Positions 45,841 through 55,602 of a stretch of 64,000 nt of DNA are shown piece by piece. A program made the position numbers and the translations under genes. Source of the DNA: an uncultured Pseudomonadales bacterium (GTDB lineage Bacteria > Pseudomonadota > Gammaproteobacteria > Pseudomonadales > UBA7434); the NCBI GenBank assembly GCA_943788835.1, contig CALSRU010000005.1, forward strand, positions 85,343 through 149,342, written 5' to 3'. A model generated the notes under the pieces. It saw only the letters and a program-made list of their open reading frames with translations, did no database searches and had not been told where the DNA came from. How positions within the stretch are numbered: the stretch's first letter is position 1; the number at the start of each line of letters is the position of its first letter.

Positions 45841-47199
45841 ATGGCAAAAACAAAAACTGCATTTGTATGCGGAGACTGCGGCTCCGATTACCACAAGTGG
45901 CAAGGCCAATGTGACGACTGTGGTGCATGGAATACGCTCTCGCAAGTGAATTTAGGGGGCGCCTCTGCAGGGCAGCATCGCGCGGTAGGTTTTGCGGGAG
46001 CCGCTGCGCAGATTCAAACGTTGAATAATATCGATTTAGCTGAAGTGCCCCGTATAACGAGTGGCTTGGGAGAATTTGATCGTGTGTTGGGCGGTGGTCT
46101 CGTGGCCGGCTCTGCTATTTTGATCGGCGGAAGTCCAGGTGCGGGTAAAAGTACTTTGCTGTTGCAGGTTATGAGTGTATTGGCGCGGAATTATGCAGCC
46201 TTGTATGTCACCGGAGAAGAGTCTTTGCAGCAGGTGGCTCTGCGTGCCCGCCGCCTAGGCTTGGTTGCTGATAATTTACAGTTGATGACTGAGACCAGCA
46301 TTGAAACTATTTTAGCTACGGCCAGCTTGCAAAAGCCTCGGGTCATGGTCATTGACTCCATTCAAGTCATGCATAGCGATGAGCTGCCGGCAGCTCCAGG
46401 TAGCGTTTCTCAGGTAAGAGAATGCGCCGCCGCCATTACGCGCTTTGCCAAGCAATCAAATACGATTGTATTTTTAGTTGGCCATGTCACAAAAGATGGC
46501 AGTCTTGCGGGGCCTAAAGTTTTAGAGCATATGATTGATTGCTCGGTACTGTTAGAGGGTTCGGCGGATAGCCGCTACCGCATGTTGCGCGGTCAAAAAA
46601 ATCGCTTTGGGGCGGCTAACGAATTGGGTGTTTTTGCGATGACCGAAGAAGGTATGCGTGAAGTTAAAAACCCTTCCGCTATTTTTCTCAGCCGTGCCCA
46701 AGCTGACTCGCCCGGTAGTGTGGTAGTTGTTCTGTGGGAGGGCACTCGACCGCTGCTGGTTGAGATTCAGGCTTTGGTCGATGATACGCAGGCCGGAAAT
46801 CCTCGCCGCGTGGCGGTTGGCCTCGATCAAAATAGGCTGGCTATGTTGCTCGCTGTTTTGCATAGGCATGGAGGCTTGGCAGTAGGTTCTTCCGACGTGT
46901 TTGTCAATGCCGTGGGTGGTGTAAAGGTGTTAGAAACTGGTGCTGATTTGGCATTGTTACTGGCTGTAGTGTCTAGCTTTCGTGATCAAAGCTTTCCTAA
47001 AAGTTTGGTGGTTTTTGGCGAGGTGGGTTTGTCCGGCGAAATACGCCCAGTGACGAGTGGGCAGGAACGAATTTTTGAGGCAGCCAAGCATGGGTTCGAT
47101 CGTGCGATCGTACCTATGGCAAATAAGCCGAAACAGGCTATCGAGGGTATGCAGGTTCATGGTGTGAATTGGTTGAGCGAGGCGCTTGAATTGATTTAG
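45841..47199 (+). CDS. radA: DNA repair protein RadA (Sms), Holliday-junction helicase
   Basis: A RecA-like ATPase that promotes branch migration during recombinational repair. The 452-residue protein has an N-terminal zinc finger (CGDCGSDYHKWQGQCDDCGAW), Walker A GGSPGAGKSTLLLQ, Walker B VMVIDSIQVM, the RadA-specific KNRFG motif in GQKNRFGAANELGVF, and a C-terminal Lon-protease-like domain that lacks the catalytic Ser-Lys dyad but forms the hexamer platform. GAGG lies a few bases before the start. It ends only 21 bases from the convergent GGDEF-EAL gene, with no recognisable terminator between them, so antisense read-through is possible. Confidence 0.97.
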   Translation: MAKTKTAFVCGDCGSDYHKWQGQCDDCGAWNTLSQVNLGGASAGQHRAVGFAGAAAQIQTLNNIDLAEVPRITSGLGEFDRVLGGGLVAGSAILIGGSPGAGKSTLLLQVMSVLARNYAALYVTGEESLQQVALRARRLGLVADNLQLMTETSIETILATASLQKPRVMVIDSIQVMHSDELPAAPGSVSQVRECAAAITRFAKQSNTIVFLVGHVTKDGSLAGPKVLEHMIDCSVLLEGSADSRYRMLRGQKNRFGAANELGVFAMTEEGMREVKNPSAIFLSRAQADSPGSVVVVLWEGTRPLLVEIQALVDDTQAGNPRRVAVGLDQNRLAMLLAVLHRHGGLAVGSSDVFVNAVGGVKVLETGADLALLLAVVSSFRDQSFPKSLVVFGEVGLSGEIRPVTSGQERIFEAAKHGFDRAIVPMANKPKQAIEGMQVHGVNWLSEALELI

Positions 47200-47220
47200 A
47201 GCGCAGCCAGTTGCGGGCGG

Positions 47221-49344
47221 CTAGGCTCGCTTGGCCGCCTGTTTTTTCAAGTGCTGGCTATTGAAAAGCGCGGCTTCAACAGGTCGCCCGTAATAGTATC
47301 CTTGTGCCTGAATGCAACCCATTTTCATAAGCTCGCGAGCTTGCTCTTTAGTTTCAACGCCTTCTGCAATAATTTCTAGGCCTAGACTCTTGCCTAAGGA
47401 TACCACCGCTGATGCTATCGTAACGGCATTTTGGTCATACTCAATCTTCTCAACAAAAGAGCGGTCTATTTTAAGACGGTCAAGCGGTAATGTTTGCAAG
47501 TTAGAAAGTGATGAGTAGCCGGTTCCAAAATCGTCGATTGCGATTTTACAACCTATTTTTCGTAGCGCATCTAAGTTTTTTATCATGACTCTTTCTGAGC
47601 TGGTAAACGCATTTTCAGTGACTTCAATCTCGATTTGTGATCCGGCGATTTTGTGTTTATCAAGACATGCCACTACGTTTTTAACAAAATCCGGTTTTTC
47701 CAACTGCAATCGAGAGGCATTCACGGACATAATGCACGGGGTGCTCGAGAATTTTTTCCACACGCTTATTTGTTGGCATACATTGTCAAGCACCCAGTAA
47801 CCGACTTGTTCAATCAGGCCCATCGTCTCGCATATAGGGATAAAAACAGCAGGAGAAATAGGTCCAAGCTCTTTGCTGTTCCAGCGCAAAAGCACTTCGG
47901 CTCCAATAACTGAGCCTGTTTGCATGTCATACTGTGGTTGATAGTTCAGTGATAATTCTTTATTTCTAATTGCGCTGCGCAAATGTTTTTCAATCACAAA
48001 AAGTCGGGTGGTCTCTTTTGTGAAGTCGGAGTCAAAAAGTTGGAAGTTGTTTTTACCACCTGCCTTAGCAGCATACATTGCAGTATCGGCTTGTTTGATA
48101 AGCTGAGTGGTGTTCGCATTCTGATGGGGGAACAGGCAAATACCGATACTACATTGCACTTCGATTTCGTTATCTTCTATTTGAAAAGGTGTCGATAGTT
48201 CTTGCAGAATACGCTGAGCAATGAGTGCCGCATTACTTTGGCTTTGTACATCTTCTGCGATGAGAGTGAATTCATCGCCGCCCACTCGCGAAATTAATTC
48301 GCCATTTCGAAATATTTTTTTCAATCGTGTGGCAACCATTAATAGCACTACATCACCAACCAAGTGTCCGTGCATGTCGTTGATCATTTTGAAATTATCG
48401 AGGTCAATGAAAAGCAATGCGCCCGATGTTTTTTGTCGATTGGCTCGTTCGGAAGATTTTTCCAGATGGTTGAGAAAAACTCCACGGTTAGGTAGGCCAG
48501 TGAGTTGGTCGTGTGCTGCGTGATGCTCTAGTGCGGCCTGTGTGTCTTTGAGCTCGGAGATGTCGCGTAAAGAGAAAAGATAATGCGTGGCCGTGTTGTC
48601 GCCATGATTAAGTGAGTCAACCGTCAGCCAAAAAGGAATTCTTGATCTGCCTTTTTTAAGAGTATAAACCTCACCGCTCCAATGACCTTCATAAAAGAGG
48701 GTCTGCCATATTTGATTGTCTAGGCTCTTCTCATGCGTATCAAAAAAATTAATATCACTGGCGCAATGTAATTCTTCGATATCTTTAGCGATGAGCTTTT
48801 GAAAAGCGGGATTGGTAAGCTTTACTTTCTGCTTCCCATCAAAGACCACTATGGCATCGCTGGATATTTCAATCATGTCGTACATCAATTGCGCGTTAGA
48901 AATGTATTCATAATCTTTGAGTGCGCTGACTTTTGCAGGGGTGGCAGACTGACGAATATGAAGTACGCATTCGTCAGTAGCGACTTGGTTTTCGTCAAGC
49001 GGCTGAATATAAATTTCATATTGCGGATGCTGATAGCCTTGCTCACATTGGACTTGAAGGTTTTCTGGCTTGCCGCTGAGTCGAGTTTTTCTGGCTAGGT
49101 ATTGCAACTCATTGAGCGATTGTTTACTCAATTTTTGCAGAAATTGACGAAAAATTACTTTAGCAGGTGGTGTGATGTCGACATCTTCGGATTGCAGCAA
49201 TTCAATGTTTACTTGGGCTATTAGCTCAAGCGATCGATTTACTGTTATTACTGCGTCAACAGCAGTGCGCATCATCTTTGCGAGTTGGGCGTCGTTCATC
49301 TGTATAGGCGTGTTGAGCTTGTCGCTCCGATAGTTGTGCGGCAT
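47221..49344 (-). CDS. PAS-GGDEF-EAL cyclic-di-GMP enzyme
   Basis: A 707-residue bifunctional candidate for making and breaking cyclic di-GMP. The order is: an unrecognised N-terminal domain (about 1-140), a PAS domain (about 150-265, including SSDAIVVFDG and FSLRDISELK), GGDEF (about 270-440) and EAL (about 450-700). The active site GGDEF is intact at 355-359, while the upstream inhibitory RxxD site reads RNGE, so product inhibition may be lost. The EAL motif reads EVL at 483-485, but the remaining metal and base residues are present (SVNASRLQL, EVTEN, IDDFGTGYSS, LKIDRSFV, IAEGVET). There are no membrane segments, so it is cytoplasmic and the PAS domain may sense an internal ligand. A perfect CRP-type site lies 257 bases upstream. 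Confidence 0.93.
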   Translation of the reverse strand: MPHNYRSDKLNTPIQMNDAQLAKMMRTAVDAVITVNRSLELIAQVNIELLQSEDVDITPPAKVIFRQFLQKLSKQSLNELQYLARKTRLSGKPENLQVQCEQGYQHPQYEIYIQPLDENQVATDECVLHIRQSATPAKVSALKDYEYISNAQLMYDMIEISSDAIVVFDGKQKVKLTNPAFQKLIAKDIEELHCASDINFFDTHEKSLDNQIWQTLFYEGHWSGEVYTLKKGRSRIPFWLTVDSLNHGDNTATHYLFSLRDISELKDTQAALEHHAAHDQLTGLPNRGVFLNHLEKSSERANRQKTSGALLFIDLDNFKMINDMHGHLVGDVVLLMVATRLKKIFRNGELISRVGGDEFTLIAEDVQSQSNAALIAQRILQELSTPFQIEDNEIEVQCSIGICLFPHQNANTTQLIKQADTAMYAAKAGGKNNFQLFDSDFTKETTRLFVIEKHLRSAIRNKELSLNYQPQYDMQTGSVIGAEVLLRWNSKELGPISPAVFIPICETMGLIEQVGYWVLDNVCQQISVWKKFSSTPCIMSVNASRLQLEKPDFVKNVVACLDKHKIAGSQIEIEVTENAFTSSERVMIKNLDALRKIGCKIAIDDFGTGYSSLSNLQTLPLDRLKIDRSFVEKIEYDQNAVTIASAVVSLGKSLGLEIIAEGVETKEQARELMKMGCIQAQGYYYGRPVEAALFNSQHLKKQAAKRA

Positions 49345-49686
49345 TTTTAGTATCTCTAAGCCAAAGTTTTTTTACCGGCATGTCGGCGCAGCGCTCTTTT
49401 AATCCTTGTTTTAACGCTGCTCTAATAAGGGTAGCTCTTTGTGACTTATTTGCGAGTTTTAAGGCCGGTTATGTTGAGTGTCGGTAGCGCGGGGGAATTG
49501 TGCACATGGGTCAAAAAAGCAAACTAATGGCGGTTGGTTTTTCTAAATAATGCGTTTTTCGATGCCGGTATTTAGCAGGCATATTTGAAGACGTGCAAAG
49601 TGTGACGCGCGTCACAAGACCGCGCGGTATGTTTTCGTAAGAGTTTGTTCAATTAAATTTTTATTTGTCTTTTAATAGGCGATTCA
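49345..49686. other. Upstream region of the GGDEF-EAL gene and 3' end of ettA
   Basis: 342 bases without a gene. The noteworthy content is the CRP-type palindrome and a second ten-base palindrome beside it. No terminator for ettA is obvious, only T-rich sequence at 49650-49675. Confidence 0.5.
49601..49616. promoter_or_regulatory. Perfect CRP/Vfr-type operator palindrome
   Basis: The 16 bases TGTGACGCGCGTCACA form an exact palindrome and match the CRP consensus TGTGA-N6-TCACA in all ten defined positions. Two bases further on is another palindrome, ACCGCGCGGT at 49619-49628. The site lies in the non-coding interval upstream of the PAS-GGDEF-EAL gene and just beyond the 3' end of ettA, so regulation of the former is more likely. 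Confidence 0.7.
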
Positions 49687-51348
49687 TCAGGCAAGTTTTT
49701 TATATCGGACTCGCGTAGGTTGCACATCTGCGCCTTTTCGAGCAACAAAATTCTCATGGTAATCGGTGTAGTTTCCTTCAAAAAAGATAGTTTCGGAATT
49801 TCCTTCGTAAGCCAAAATATGGGTGCACACTCGATCGAGAAACCAACGATCGTGAGAGATGATGAGTGCGCTGCCAGGAAAGGTGAGTAGCGCCTCTTCA
49901 AGTGCCCTGAGCGTTTCAACATCGAGGTCGTTCGAGGGCTCATCAAGCAGCAAAACATTGCCCCCTTGTTTCAGCGTGCAGGCCAGCTGCAGTCGTCCGC
50001 GCTCACCTCCAGATAAATCGCCCACTCGTTTTTGTTGGTCGCTACCTTTGAAGTTAAAGCGACCCACATAGGCGCGCGAGGAAACTTCGTAGCCGCCAAT
50101 TTGTATATTTTCATGGCCGCTAGAAACAGCTTCCCAGACGGTTTTATCGTTTTGCAGATCATCGCGCATTTGCTCAACGTGGGCGATCTTGACCGACGCA
50201 CCGATTTTTATTTCGCCGCTATCGGGTTTTTCTTGGCCAGTTATCATTCTGAATAAAGTTGATTTGCCCGCACCATTGCCACCAATAATTCCGACGATAG
50301 CGCCTTTAGGTACGTTGAAAGAGAGCCGTTCGAATAATTCTTTTCCTGCATAGGCCTTGGCAACGTCGACAAGCTCAATGACGCTGTCTCCGAGCCTGTC
50401 GCCCGGTGGGATATAGATTTCATTGGTTTCGCTGCGACGTTGAAATTCTTGTGAATTCATTTCGTCAAAGCGTTGCAGGCGAGCTTTGTTTTTTGCATGC
50501 CGCCCTTTAGGGTTTGCGCGAACCCACTCGAGCTCGGCTTTGATGCTCTTTTGTCGTGATGCTTCTTGTTTTTCTTCCATGGCTAGGCGCTGTTCTTTTT
50601 GTTCGAGCCATGCGGAATAATTTCCTTCGTATGGGATTCCGCGGCCTCGGTCAAGCTCTAGAATCCAGCCTGCCGCGTTGTCGAGAAAGTAACGGTCGTG
50701 CGTTATCGCGACAACAGTTCCAGGATAGTCCTCCAAAAAGTGCTCTAGCCAGTGCACACTTTCAGCATCGAGATGGTTGGTGGGCTCGTCGAGCAATAGC
50801 ATGTCTGGGTTTGACATTAGTAGGCGGCACAAAGCCACGCGGCGTCGCTCGCCTCCTGAGAGATTGCTAATGTCGGCATCCCACGCGGGTAAGCGAAGTG
50901 CATCGGCTGCCACTTCAAGTTTGTGTTCGAGGTTGTGTGCGTCGTTGGCCTGCAAAATATTTTCTAGCCGCTGCTGTTCTTTTGCAAGTGCATCAAAATC
51001 AGCATCTGGCTCAGCATAGGCTGAGTAAATGGCATCAAGCTTCTGCTGGGCTTCGGCTATTTCGCCCAAGCCGTCTTCCACATTGCCGCGCACATCCTTG
51101 TTGGGATCCAACTCCGGTTCTTGCGCTAGGTAGCCAATATTCAAGTCGGGCTGAGGCCGTGCTTCACCAAGGTGGTCAGTATCAATGCCGGCCATAATGC
51201 GAAGCAAGCTAGATTTGCCTGAGCCATTGAGGCCCAGAACGCCGATTTTCGCGCCAGGGAAAAAAGATAGGGAAATATCTTTAAGTATTTCACGCTTAGG
51301 CGGCACGATCTTGCCAACGCGGTTCATTGTGTATACGTATTGAGCCAT
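49687..51348 (-). CDS. ettA: Energy-dependent translational throttle protein EttA (ABC-F)
   Basis: An ABC-F ATPase that binds the ribosomal E site and gates entry into elongation according to ATP level. The 553-residue protein contains two ABC domains, with Walker A GLNGSGKSSLL and GGNGAGKSTLF, signature motifs LSGGERRR and LSGGERGR, and Walker B LLLDEPTNHLD and LLLDEPSNDLD. No membrane domain is present. The N-terminus (AQYVYTMNRVGKIVPPKREIL) and the linker with WVRANPKGRHAKNKARL are EttA-specific. It stands alone on the minus strand. Confidence 0.96.
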   Translation of the reverse strand: MAQYVYTMNRVGKIVPPKREILKDISLSFFPGAKIGVLGLNGSGKSSLLRIMAGIDTDHLGEARPQPDLNIGYLAQEPELDPNKDVRGNVEDGLGEIAEAQQKLDAIYSAYAEPDADFDALAKEQQRLENILQANDAHNLEHKLEVAADALRLPAWDADISNLSGGERRRVALCRLLMSNPDMLLLDEPTNHLDAESVHWLEHFLEDYPGTVVAITHDRYFLDNAAGWILELDRGRGIPYEGNYSAWLEQKEQRLAMEEKQEASRQKSIKAELEWVRANPKGRHAKNKARLQRFDEMNSQEFQRRSETNEIYIPPGDRLGDSVIELVDVAKAYAGKELFERLSFNVPKGAIVGIIGGNGAGKSTLFRMITGQEKPDSGEIKIGASVKIAHVEQMRDDLQNDKTVWEAVSSGHENIQIGGYEVSSRAYVGRFNFKGSDQQKRVGDLSGGERGRLQLACTLKQGGNVLLLDEPSNDLDVETLRALEEALLTFPGSALIISHDRWFLDRVCTHILAYEGNSETIFFEGNYTDYHENFVARKGADVQPTRVRYKKLA

Positions 51349-51542
51349 AGTTTTATCAGTGCTGTTATTGAAGGGTATGATGTCATGTGAATACTATCAC
51401 CGCTTGCAGTGTCTTACTAAGCCTCCAGCGTTGCAGTGGATTAAAAAGCAAGAAGTTGCGTCTGATCATTGGAGCAACATAGTTGACGATGCCCCGCCAA
51501 AGCGAAATTTATTTATATTGAGCAATAAGTGATTTCAATACT

Positions 51543-52226
51543 ATGCATGATCGAATATTTTCAATGGGCTTGAGTCAGGCATGCTGGGCTCGCGTGCCTC
51601 TCTTACTGGGTTTGGTTGGTCTGCAGCTTGGCGCCTTGGCTCATGCTGATCGGGGCGAATCCGCTATCTGGGAGGCCTCTTTGCTGGCCGGAGTGGCAGC
51701 AAATAGCAGCGACATCAGCAGCGCTGAGGCGGATGAATTCGACCTCGCCATCAGCAGTGATAAGAGTTTTGCACTTGCCGTCAATTACCTTCAGGAGTAT
51801 CGGCGTGATGATCGGCTGCATTATGAATATTATGCGGCTAAAACACACTCGCAGCTCGATATCCATATGCGGGCAGATGGCGGACGCACTGTGGTTAATA
51901 TGCCCATATATTATTTACATGTGGGCGGCACCTACGAGCTAGCACAGGCTGGCACGACTTTGGCCCCCTATGTGGGCGCCACTCTTGGCTTGGCTCGATT
52001 TGATCCGGACGGGTTTGATGCCCTGAATAAGTTTTCAATGGCTATTGCAGGTGGTTTTCGCTGGCCGATTACCTCGAGTATGGGGTTGCGTCTAGATGCA
52101 CGAGCACTAGCGACTTTTTTAAGCCCTCAAGCGAGCATTTTTTGTGCAGATGGGTGTGTGGCCAAGGTGGATAGTGATATCTGGTGGCAATATCAGGTGA
52201 TGGCGGGGCTAGTCTTTGTGTTTTAG
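51543..52226 (+). CDS. Predicted outer-membrane beta-barrel protein of unknown function
   Basis: A 227-residue exported protein. A signal peptide ends near residue 36 (ALAHA). The mature part has alternating hydrophobic strands such as FALAVNYLQEYR, LHYEYYAAKTHS, VNMPIYYLHVGGTYEL, LAPYVGATLGLARF and MAIAGGFRWPI, and ends in an aromatic residue (GLVFVF). These are features of small eight-stranded barrels of the OmpW or OmpA type. Two Cys near the C-terminal end (FCADGC) could form a disulfide. A second in-frame ATG at 51564 gives a more compact signal peptide. I do not recognise a named family. It is transcribed divergently from ettA and about 250 bases before glyA. Confidence 0.65.
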   Translation: MHDRIFSMGLSQACWARVPLLLGLVGLQLGALAHADRGESAIWEASLLAGVAANSSDISSAEADEFDLAISSDKSFALAVNYLQEYRRDDRLHYEYYAAKTHSQLDIHMRADGGRTVVNMPIYYLHVGGTYELAQAGTTLAPYVGATLGLARFDPDGFDALNKFSMAIAGGFRWPITSSMGLRLDARALATFLSPQASIFCADGCVAKVDSDIWWQYQVMAGLVFVF

Positions 52227-52477
52227 CTGTCCCCAGGCAGTTTTGGAGGTTAATGCGGCGCAAAAAACTTTATTGCCGCCGCCTTGTAGTCTTTTCGGAG
52301 GTGCCAAACGTAATAATTCTGCCCAGTATTAGGATAGTTTTCCGTGTGCGCTTTGGGTAAAATGCGCGCTCTTTTTTGGTCCACCGTGCCTGTTCTTGGC
52401 TCACGGGGGCGCGTTTGATCACGTTAATCTTCTCATTGCTGCGCCAACCTGCACAGCAGACTATACGGAGTAAGTAA

Positions 52478-53731
52478 ATGTTCGACAAAAGTATGAGTGT
52501 CGCCGGTTTTGACCCCGAGTTGGCTGATGCTATAGCCGCTGAAGAGCAGCGGCAGGAAGACCATATTGAGCTGATCGCATCAGAGAATTATTGCAGCCCG
52601 CGCGTTATGGAAGCCCAAGGTACGGCTCTTACCAATAAATATGCCGAGGGTTATTCGGGTAAGCGGTATTACGGTGGTTGTGAGCACGTAGACAAAGCCG
52701 AGGATCTCGCTTGCGAGCGCGCTAAGAGGCTTTTTGGTGCAGACTACGCCAACGTACAGCCTCACTCAGGCTCACAGGCGAATTCGGCTGTTTATATGGC
52801 TCTGCTTAACGCCGGAGATACGGTACTGGGTATGAGCCTTGATGCTGGCGGGCACCTTACACATGGGGCCAAGCCAAATTTTTCAGGCAAAACATACCAT
52901 GCCGTGCAGTACGGTTTGAATGTTGCAACCGGTGAAATTGACTATGAAGAGGTTGAAGCGCTAGCGCTTGAGCATAAGCCCAAAATGATCATTGCTGGTT
53001 TTTCTGCCTATTCGGGCATAGTTGATTGGGCGCGCTTTAGAGAGATAGCCGATAAAGTGGGCGCTTATTTGTTGGTTGATATGGCCCACGTTGCAGGGCT
53101 CGTTGCGGGCGGTGCATATCCTAGCCCGGTGCCCTATGCTGATGTGGTTACATCGACTACGCACAAAACATTGCGCGGTCCTCGCGGCGGCATTATTTTG
53201 GCCAAAGCCAACCCAGAGCTAGAAAAAAAATTCAACTCAGCAGTTTTTCCTGGTGGTCAGGGAGGCCCTTTAATGCATGTTATTGCCGCTAAGGCAGTCA
53301 GCTTTAAAGAAGCAATGGGCGATGATTTTAAAGAGTACCAAAAACAAGTTGTTGTCAATGCGAAGGCCATGGCTAACACGTTTATCCAGCGGGGCATAAA
53401 TATTGTGTCTGGTGGCACAGAAAATCATCTAATGCTGGTTGACCTTGTTGGTAAAGATTACACCGGTAAAGACGCCGATGCGGCATTGGGTGCGGCGCAT
53501 ATTACCGTGAACAAAAATGCAGTGCCCAATGATCCTCGCTCACCATTTATCACTAGCGGTTTACGAGTGGGAACGCCGGCCATAACCACGCGTGGATTTA
53601 AGGAAGCCGAGGTGATCGAGCTTACTGGCTGGATGTGTGACATCCTTGAGGATGTTAACAATCAGCAGGTTATCGATCGTGTACGTGGTCAAGTCGCAGA
53701 GCTCTGCGCTCGCTTCCCAGTTTATGGTTAA
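52478..53731 (+). CDS. glyA: Serine hydroxymethyltransferase
   Basis: A PLP enzyme interconverting serine and glycine while charging tetrahydrofolate with a one-carbon unit. The 417-residue protein has the full conserved sequence: [21 protein letters not shown] near the start, [29 protein letters not shown], and the PLP-lysine motif [17 protein letters not shown] lies close before the ATG. The 250 bases upstream contain no riboswitch that I can recognise. It is followed 74 bases later by nrdR and the riboflavin genes, an order also seen in related gammaproteobacteria. Confidence 0.97.
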   Translation: MFDKSMSVAGFDPELADAIAAEEQRQEDHIELIASENYCSPRVMEAQGTALTNKYAEGYSGKRYYGGCEHVDKAEDLACERAKRLFGADYANVQPHSGSQANSAVYMALLNAGDTVLGMSLDAGGHLTHGAKPNFSGKTYHAVQYGLNVATGEIDYEEVEALALEHKPKMIIAGFSAYSGIVDWARFREIADKVGAYLLVDMAHVAGLVAGGAYPSPVPYADVVTSTTHKTLRGPRGGIILAKANPELEKKFNSAVFPGGQGGPLMHVIAAKAVSFKEAMGDDFKEYQKQVVVNAKAMANTFIQRGINIVSGGTENHLMLVDLVGKDYTGKDADAALGAAHITVNKNAVPNDPRSPFITSGLRVGTPAITTRGFKEAEVIELTGWMCDILEDVNNQQVIDRVRGQVAELCARFPVYG

Positions 53732-53805
53732 GGCAGTAGTCATTTGGGCCGATTTTTCAGAGGTCTGTTCGCAAGCAAACTAGCTAACCCCAAGAGCCAG
53801 ACGAT

Positions 53806-54336
53806 ATGCGTTGTCCGTTTTGTGCCATCGAAGATACCAAAGTTATTGACTCGCGCCTGGTTGCCGAGGGGGATCAAGTGCGTCGTCGGCGTGAGTGTCA
53901 GGCTTGTTCAGAGCGTTTTACCACCTACGAAACAGCTGAGCTTTTATTGCCGAAAGTCATAAAACAAAATGATGTGCGCGAACCATTTGATGAAGGGAAA
54001 ATGCGCGCAGGTATTTTACGAGCCCTAGAGCGCCGGCCTGTTAGTGTTGAGCAAATTGAGGCGTCGGTCCATCATATTAAGCACAGCCTGATGGCAACGG
54101 GTGAGCGCGAAGTCAGTTCACTCAAAATTGGTGAGGCGGTTATGCAGGAGTTGCGTGAGCTTGATCATGTTGCTTATGTTCGCTTTGCTTCAGTCTACAG
54201 GAGCTTTCAAGACATCGAAGAATTTCGCCAAGAAATTGATAGGTTGTCGGCTGAGTCTTCGACGTTGATCAACAGGTCAGATGAAAGGCTCGCCGATACA
54301 CTCAATGAAGTGTCAGCCGGTGCAGATGACGACTAA
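53806..54336 (+). CDS. nrdR: Ribonucleotide reductase repressor NrdR
   Basis: A transcriptional repressor that senses ATP/dATP and binds NrdR boxes before ribonucleotide reductase genes. The 176-residue protein has an N-terminal zinc ribbon (CPFC and CQAC, with [10 protein letters not shown] and RRRRECQAC between) and a central ATP-cone ([34 protein letters not shown]). The C-terminal tail beyond residue 150 is Ser/Asp-rich and variable. Its stop overlaps the ribD start by 11 bases. No nrd genes lie in the window, so its targets are elsewhere. Confidence 0.97.
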   Translation: MRCPFCAIEDTKVIDSRLVAEGDQVRRRRECQACSERFTTYETAELLLPKVIKQNDVREPFDEGKMRAGILRALERRPVSVEQIEASVHHIKHSLMATGEREVSSLKIGEAVMQELRELDHVAYVRFASVYRSFQDIEEFRQEIDRLSAESSTLINRSDERLADTLNEVSAGADDD

Positions 54337-55480
54337 CGTGGAATTTTCCGAGTATGATCGGCAAATGATGATGGCAGCTTTAGCGCTAGCTGAGCGAGGG
54401 CGTTATACCTGCATGCCCAATCCGCGGGTTGGTTGTGTGATTGTTAAGGGTGATGACATTGTTGGTCGTGGTGCGCACTTGCATGCGGGGCAGCCTCATG
54501 CTGAAGTGCTTGCGTTACAGGAAGCCGGCGCCGCCTCTCATAATGCTACCGTTTACGTCACCTTAGAGCCTTGTGATTTTCACGGTCGAACCGGGCCATG
54601 TACGCAGAGATTGATTGCGGCTGGCGTATCTCGCGTAATTTATGCCTTGGATGACGCTAATCCCAAAGTGTCTGGCCAAGGACGCAAAGCACTTCTTGCG
54701 GCAGGTATAGTGGTTGATTTTGGCCTTCTTGCCTTCGAGGCGCAGGAACTTAATCGTGGTTTTTTTTCTAGAATGCATACGCAGCGCCCTTTTGTGCATG
54801 CCAAGATGGCTATGAGCTTAGATGGGCGCACAGCTATGGCTTCAGGTGAAAGTCAGTGGATTACCGGCAGCCCAGCGAGAAGTCGCGTGCAGGAAATGCG
54901 CGCGCAAAGCTGTGTTATGGTCACAGGAATAGGCACAGTGTTGCGCGATGATCCCTCCCTCACTGTGCGGTCAGAAGAGTTGGGTGTGGATATTGGTCGG
55001 CAGCCGGCGCTGGTGGTTATTGACTCACGCTTAAGTATTCCGTTAGGTTCGAAAGTTATTTCTGAAAGCATTTTAAACGGGCGAGCTCTGTTAGTCGCTT
55101 GTGCGAAAAATTGTGATATAGAGCGAAAAAATTCGTTAGTTGAATTGGGTGTCGAAGTAAGGGAATTTAGTGGAATCGTTGCAAGCCCTGAACGTATTGA
55201 TCTATCCGATTTATTAGATTTTCTTGGTCAGCGTGAATATAACGAGCTCATGCTTGAGGCTGGTGCGGAGTTGCTTGGTGGTTTTATTCAGCAGCAGTTG
55301 GTTGATGAACTTTCATTGTTTGTTGCGCCAAAATTACTTGGCGCTTCAGCAAAACCCTTGGCGCACTTACATCTTGATGCTATGAGCGATGCGCAGGCGT
55401 TGGATGTTATTGAAGTTGAATCGGTAGGCGATGATTGGTTATTTCGTTGTAAGCTTGTGCCACAAAATCTTACTCACTAG
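54326..55480 (+). CDS. ribD: Bifunctional riboflavin deaminase/reductase RibD
   Basis: Carries out the second and third steps of riboflavin synthesis: deamination of the pyrimidine ring and reduction of the ribose side chain. I start at the ATG at 54326 (384 residues), 11 bases inside nrdR, because [22 protein letters not shown] begins the conserved region. The zinc deaminase domain shows HAEVLAL and [21 protein letters not shown]. The C-terminal reductase domain begins [28 protein letters not shown]. Both halves are complete. It is followed by ribE after 122 bases that contain a nested palindrome. Confidence 0.96.
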   Translation: MTTNVEFSEYDRQMMMAALALAERGRYTCMPNPRVGCVIVKGDDIVGRGAHLHAGQPHAEVLALQEAGAASHNATVYVTLEPCDFHGRTGPCTQRLIAAGVSRVIYALDDANPKVSGQGRKALLAAGIVVDFGLLAFEAQELNRGFFSRMHTQRPFVHAKMAMSLDGRTAMASGESQWITGSPARSRVQEMRAQSCVMVTGIGTVLRDDPSLTVRSEELGVDIGRQPALVVIDSRLSIPLGSKVISESILNGRALLVACAKNCDIERKNSLVELGVEVREFSGIVASPERIDLSDLLDFLGQREYNELMLEAGAELLGGFIQQQLVDELSLFVAPKLLGASAKPLAHLHLDAMSDAQALDVIEVESVGDDWLFRCKLVPQNLTH

Positions 55481-55531
55481 CGTTACGGAAGTGCCAGTAA
55501 TTAAAAATCTCAATTGCAGGGTTGGGTGGCA

Positions 55532-55568
55532 TAGCTAGACTCTAGATCTAGATGGAGCAGCCTAGCTA
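55532..55568. repeat. Nested CTAG-rich palindromes between ribD and ribE
   Basis: Outer inverted arms TAGCTAG (55532-55538) and CTAGCTA (55562-55568) enclose a perfect 12-base palindrome at 55541-55552. Four CTAG tetranucleotides occur in 37 bases. This may be an operator or an mRNA stem; no T run follows. Confidence 0.5.
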
Positions 55569-55602
55569 AAATATTTATTAAATAAGTGATAAGGGTGTGA
55601 TC

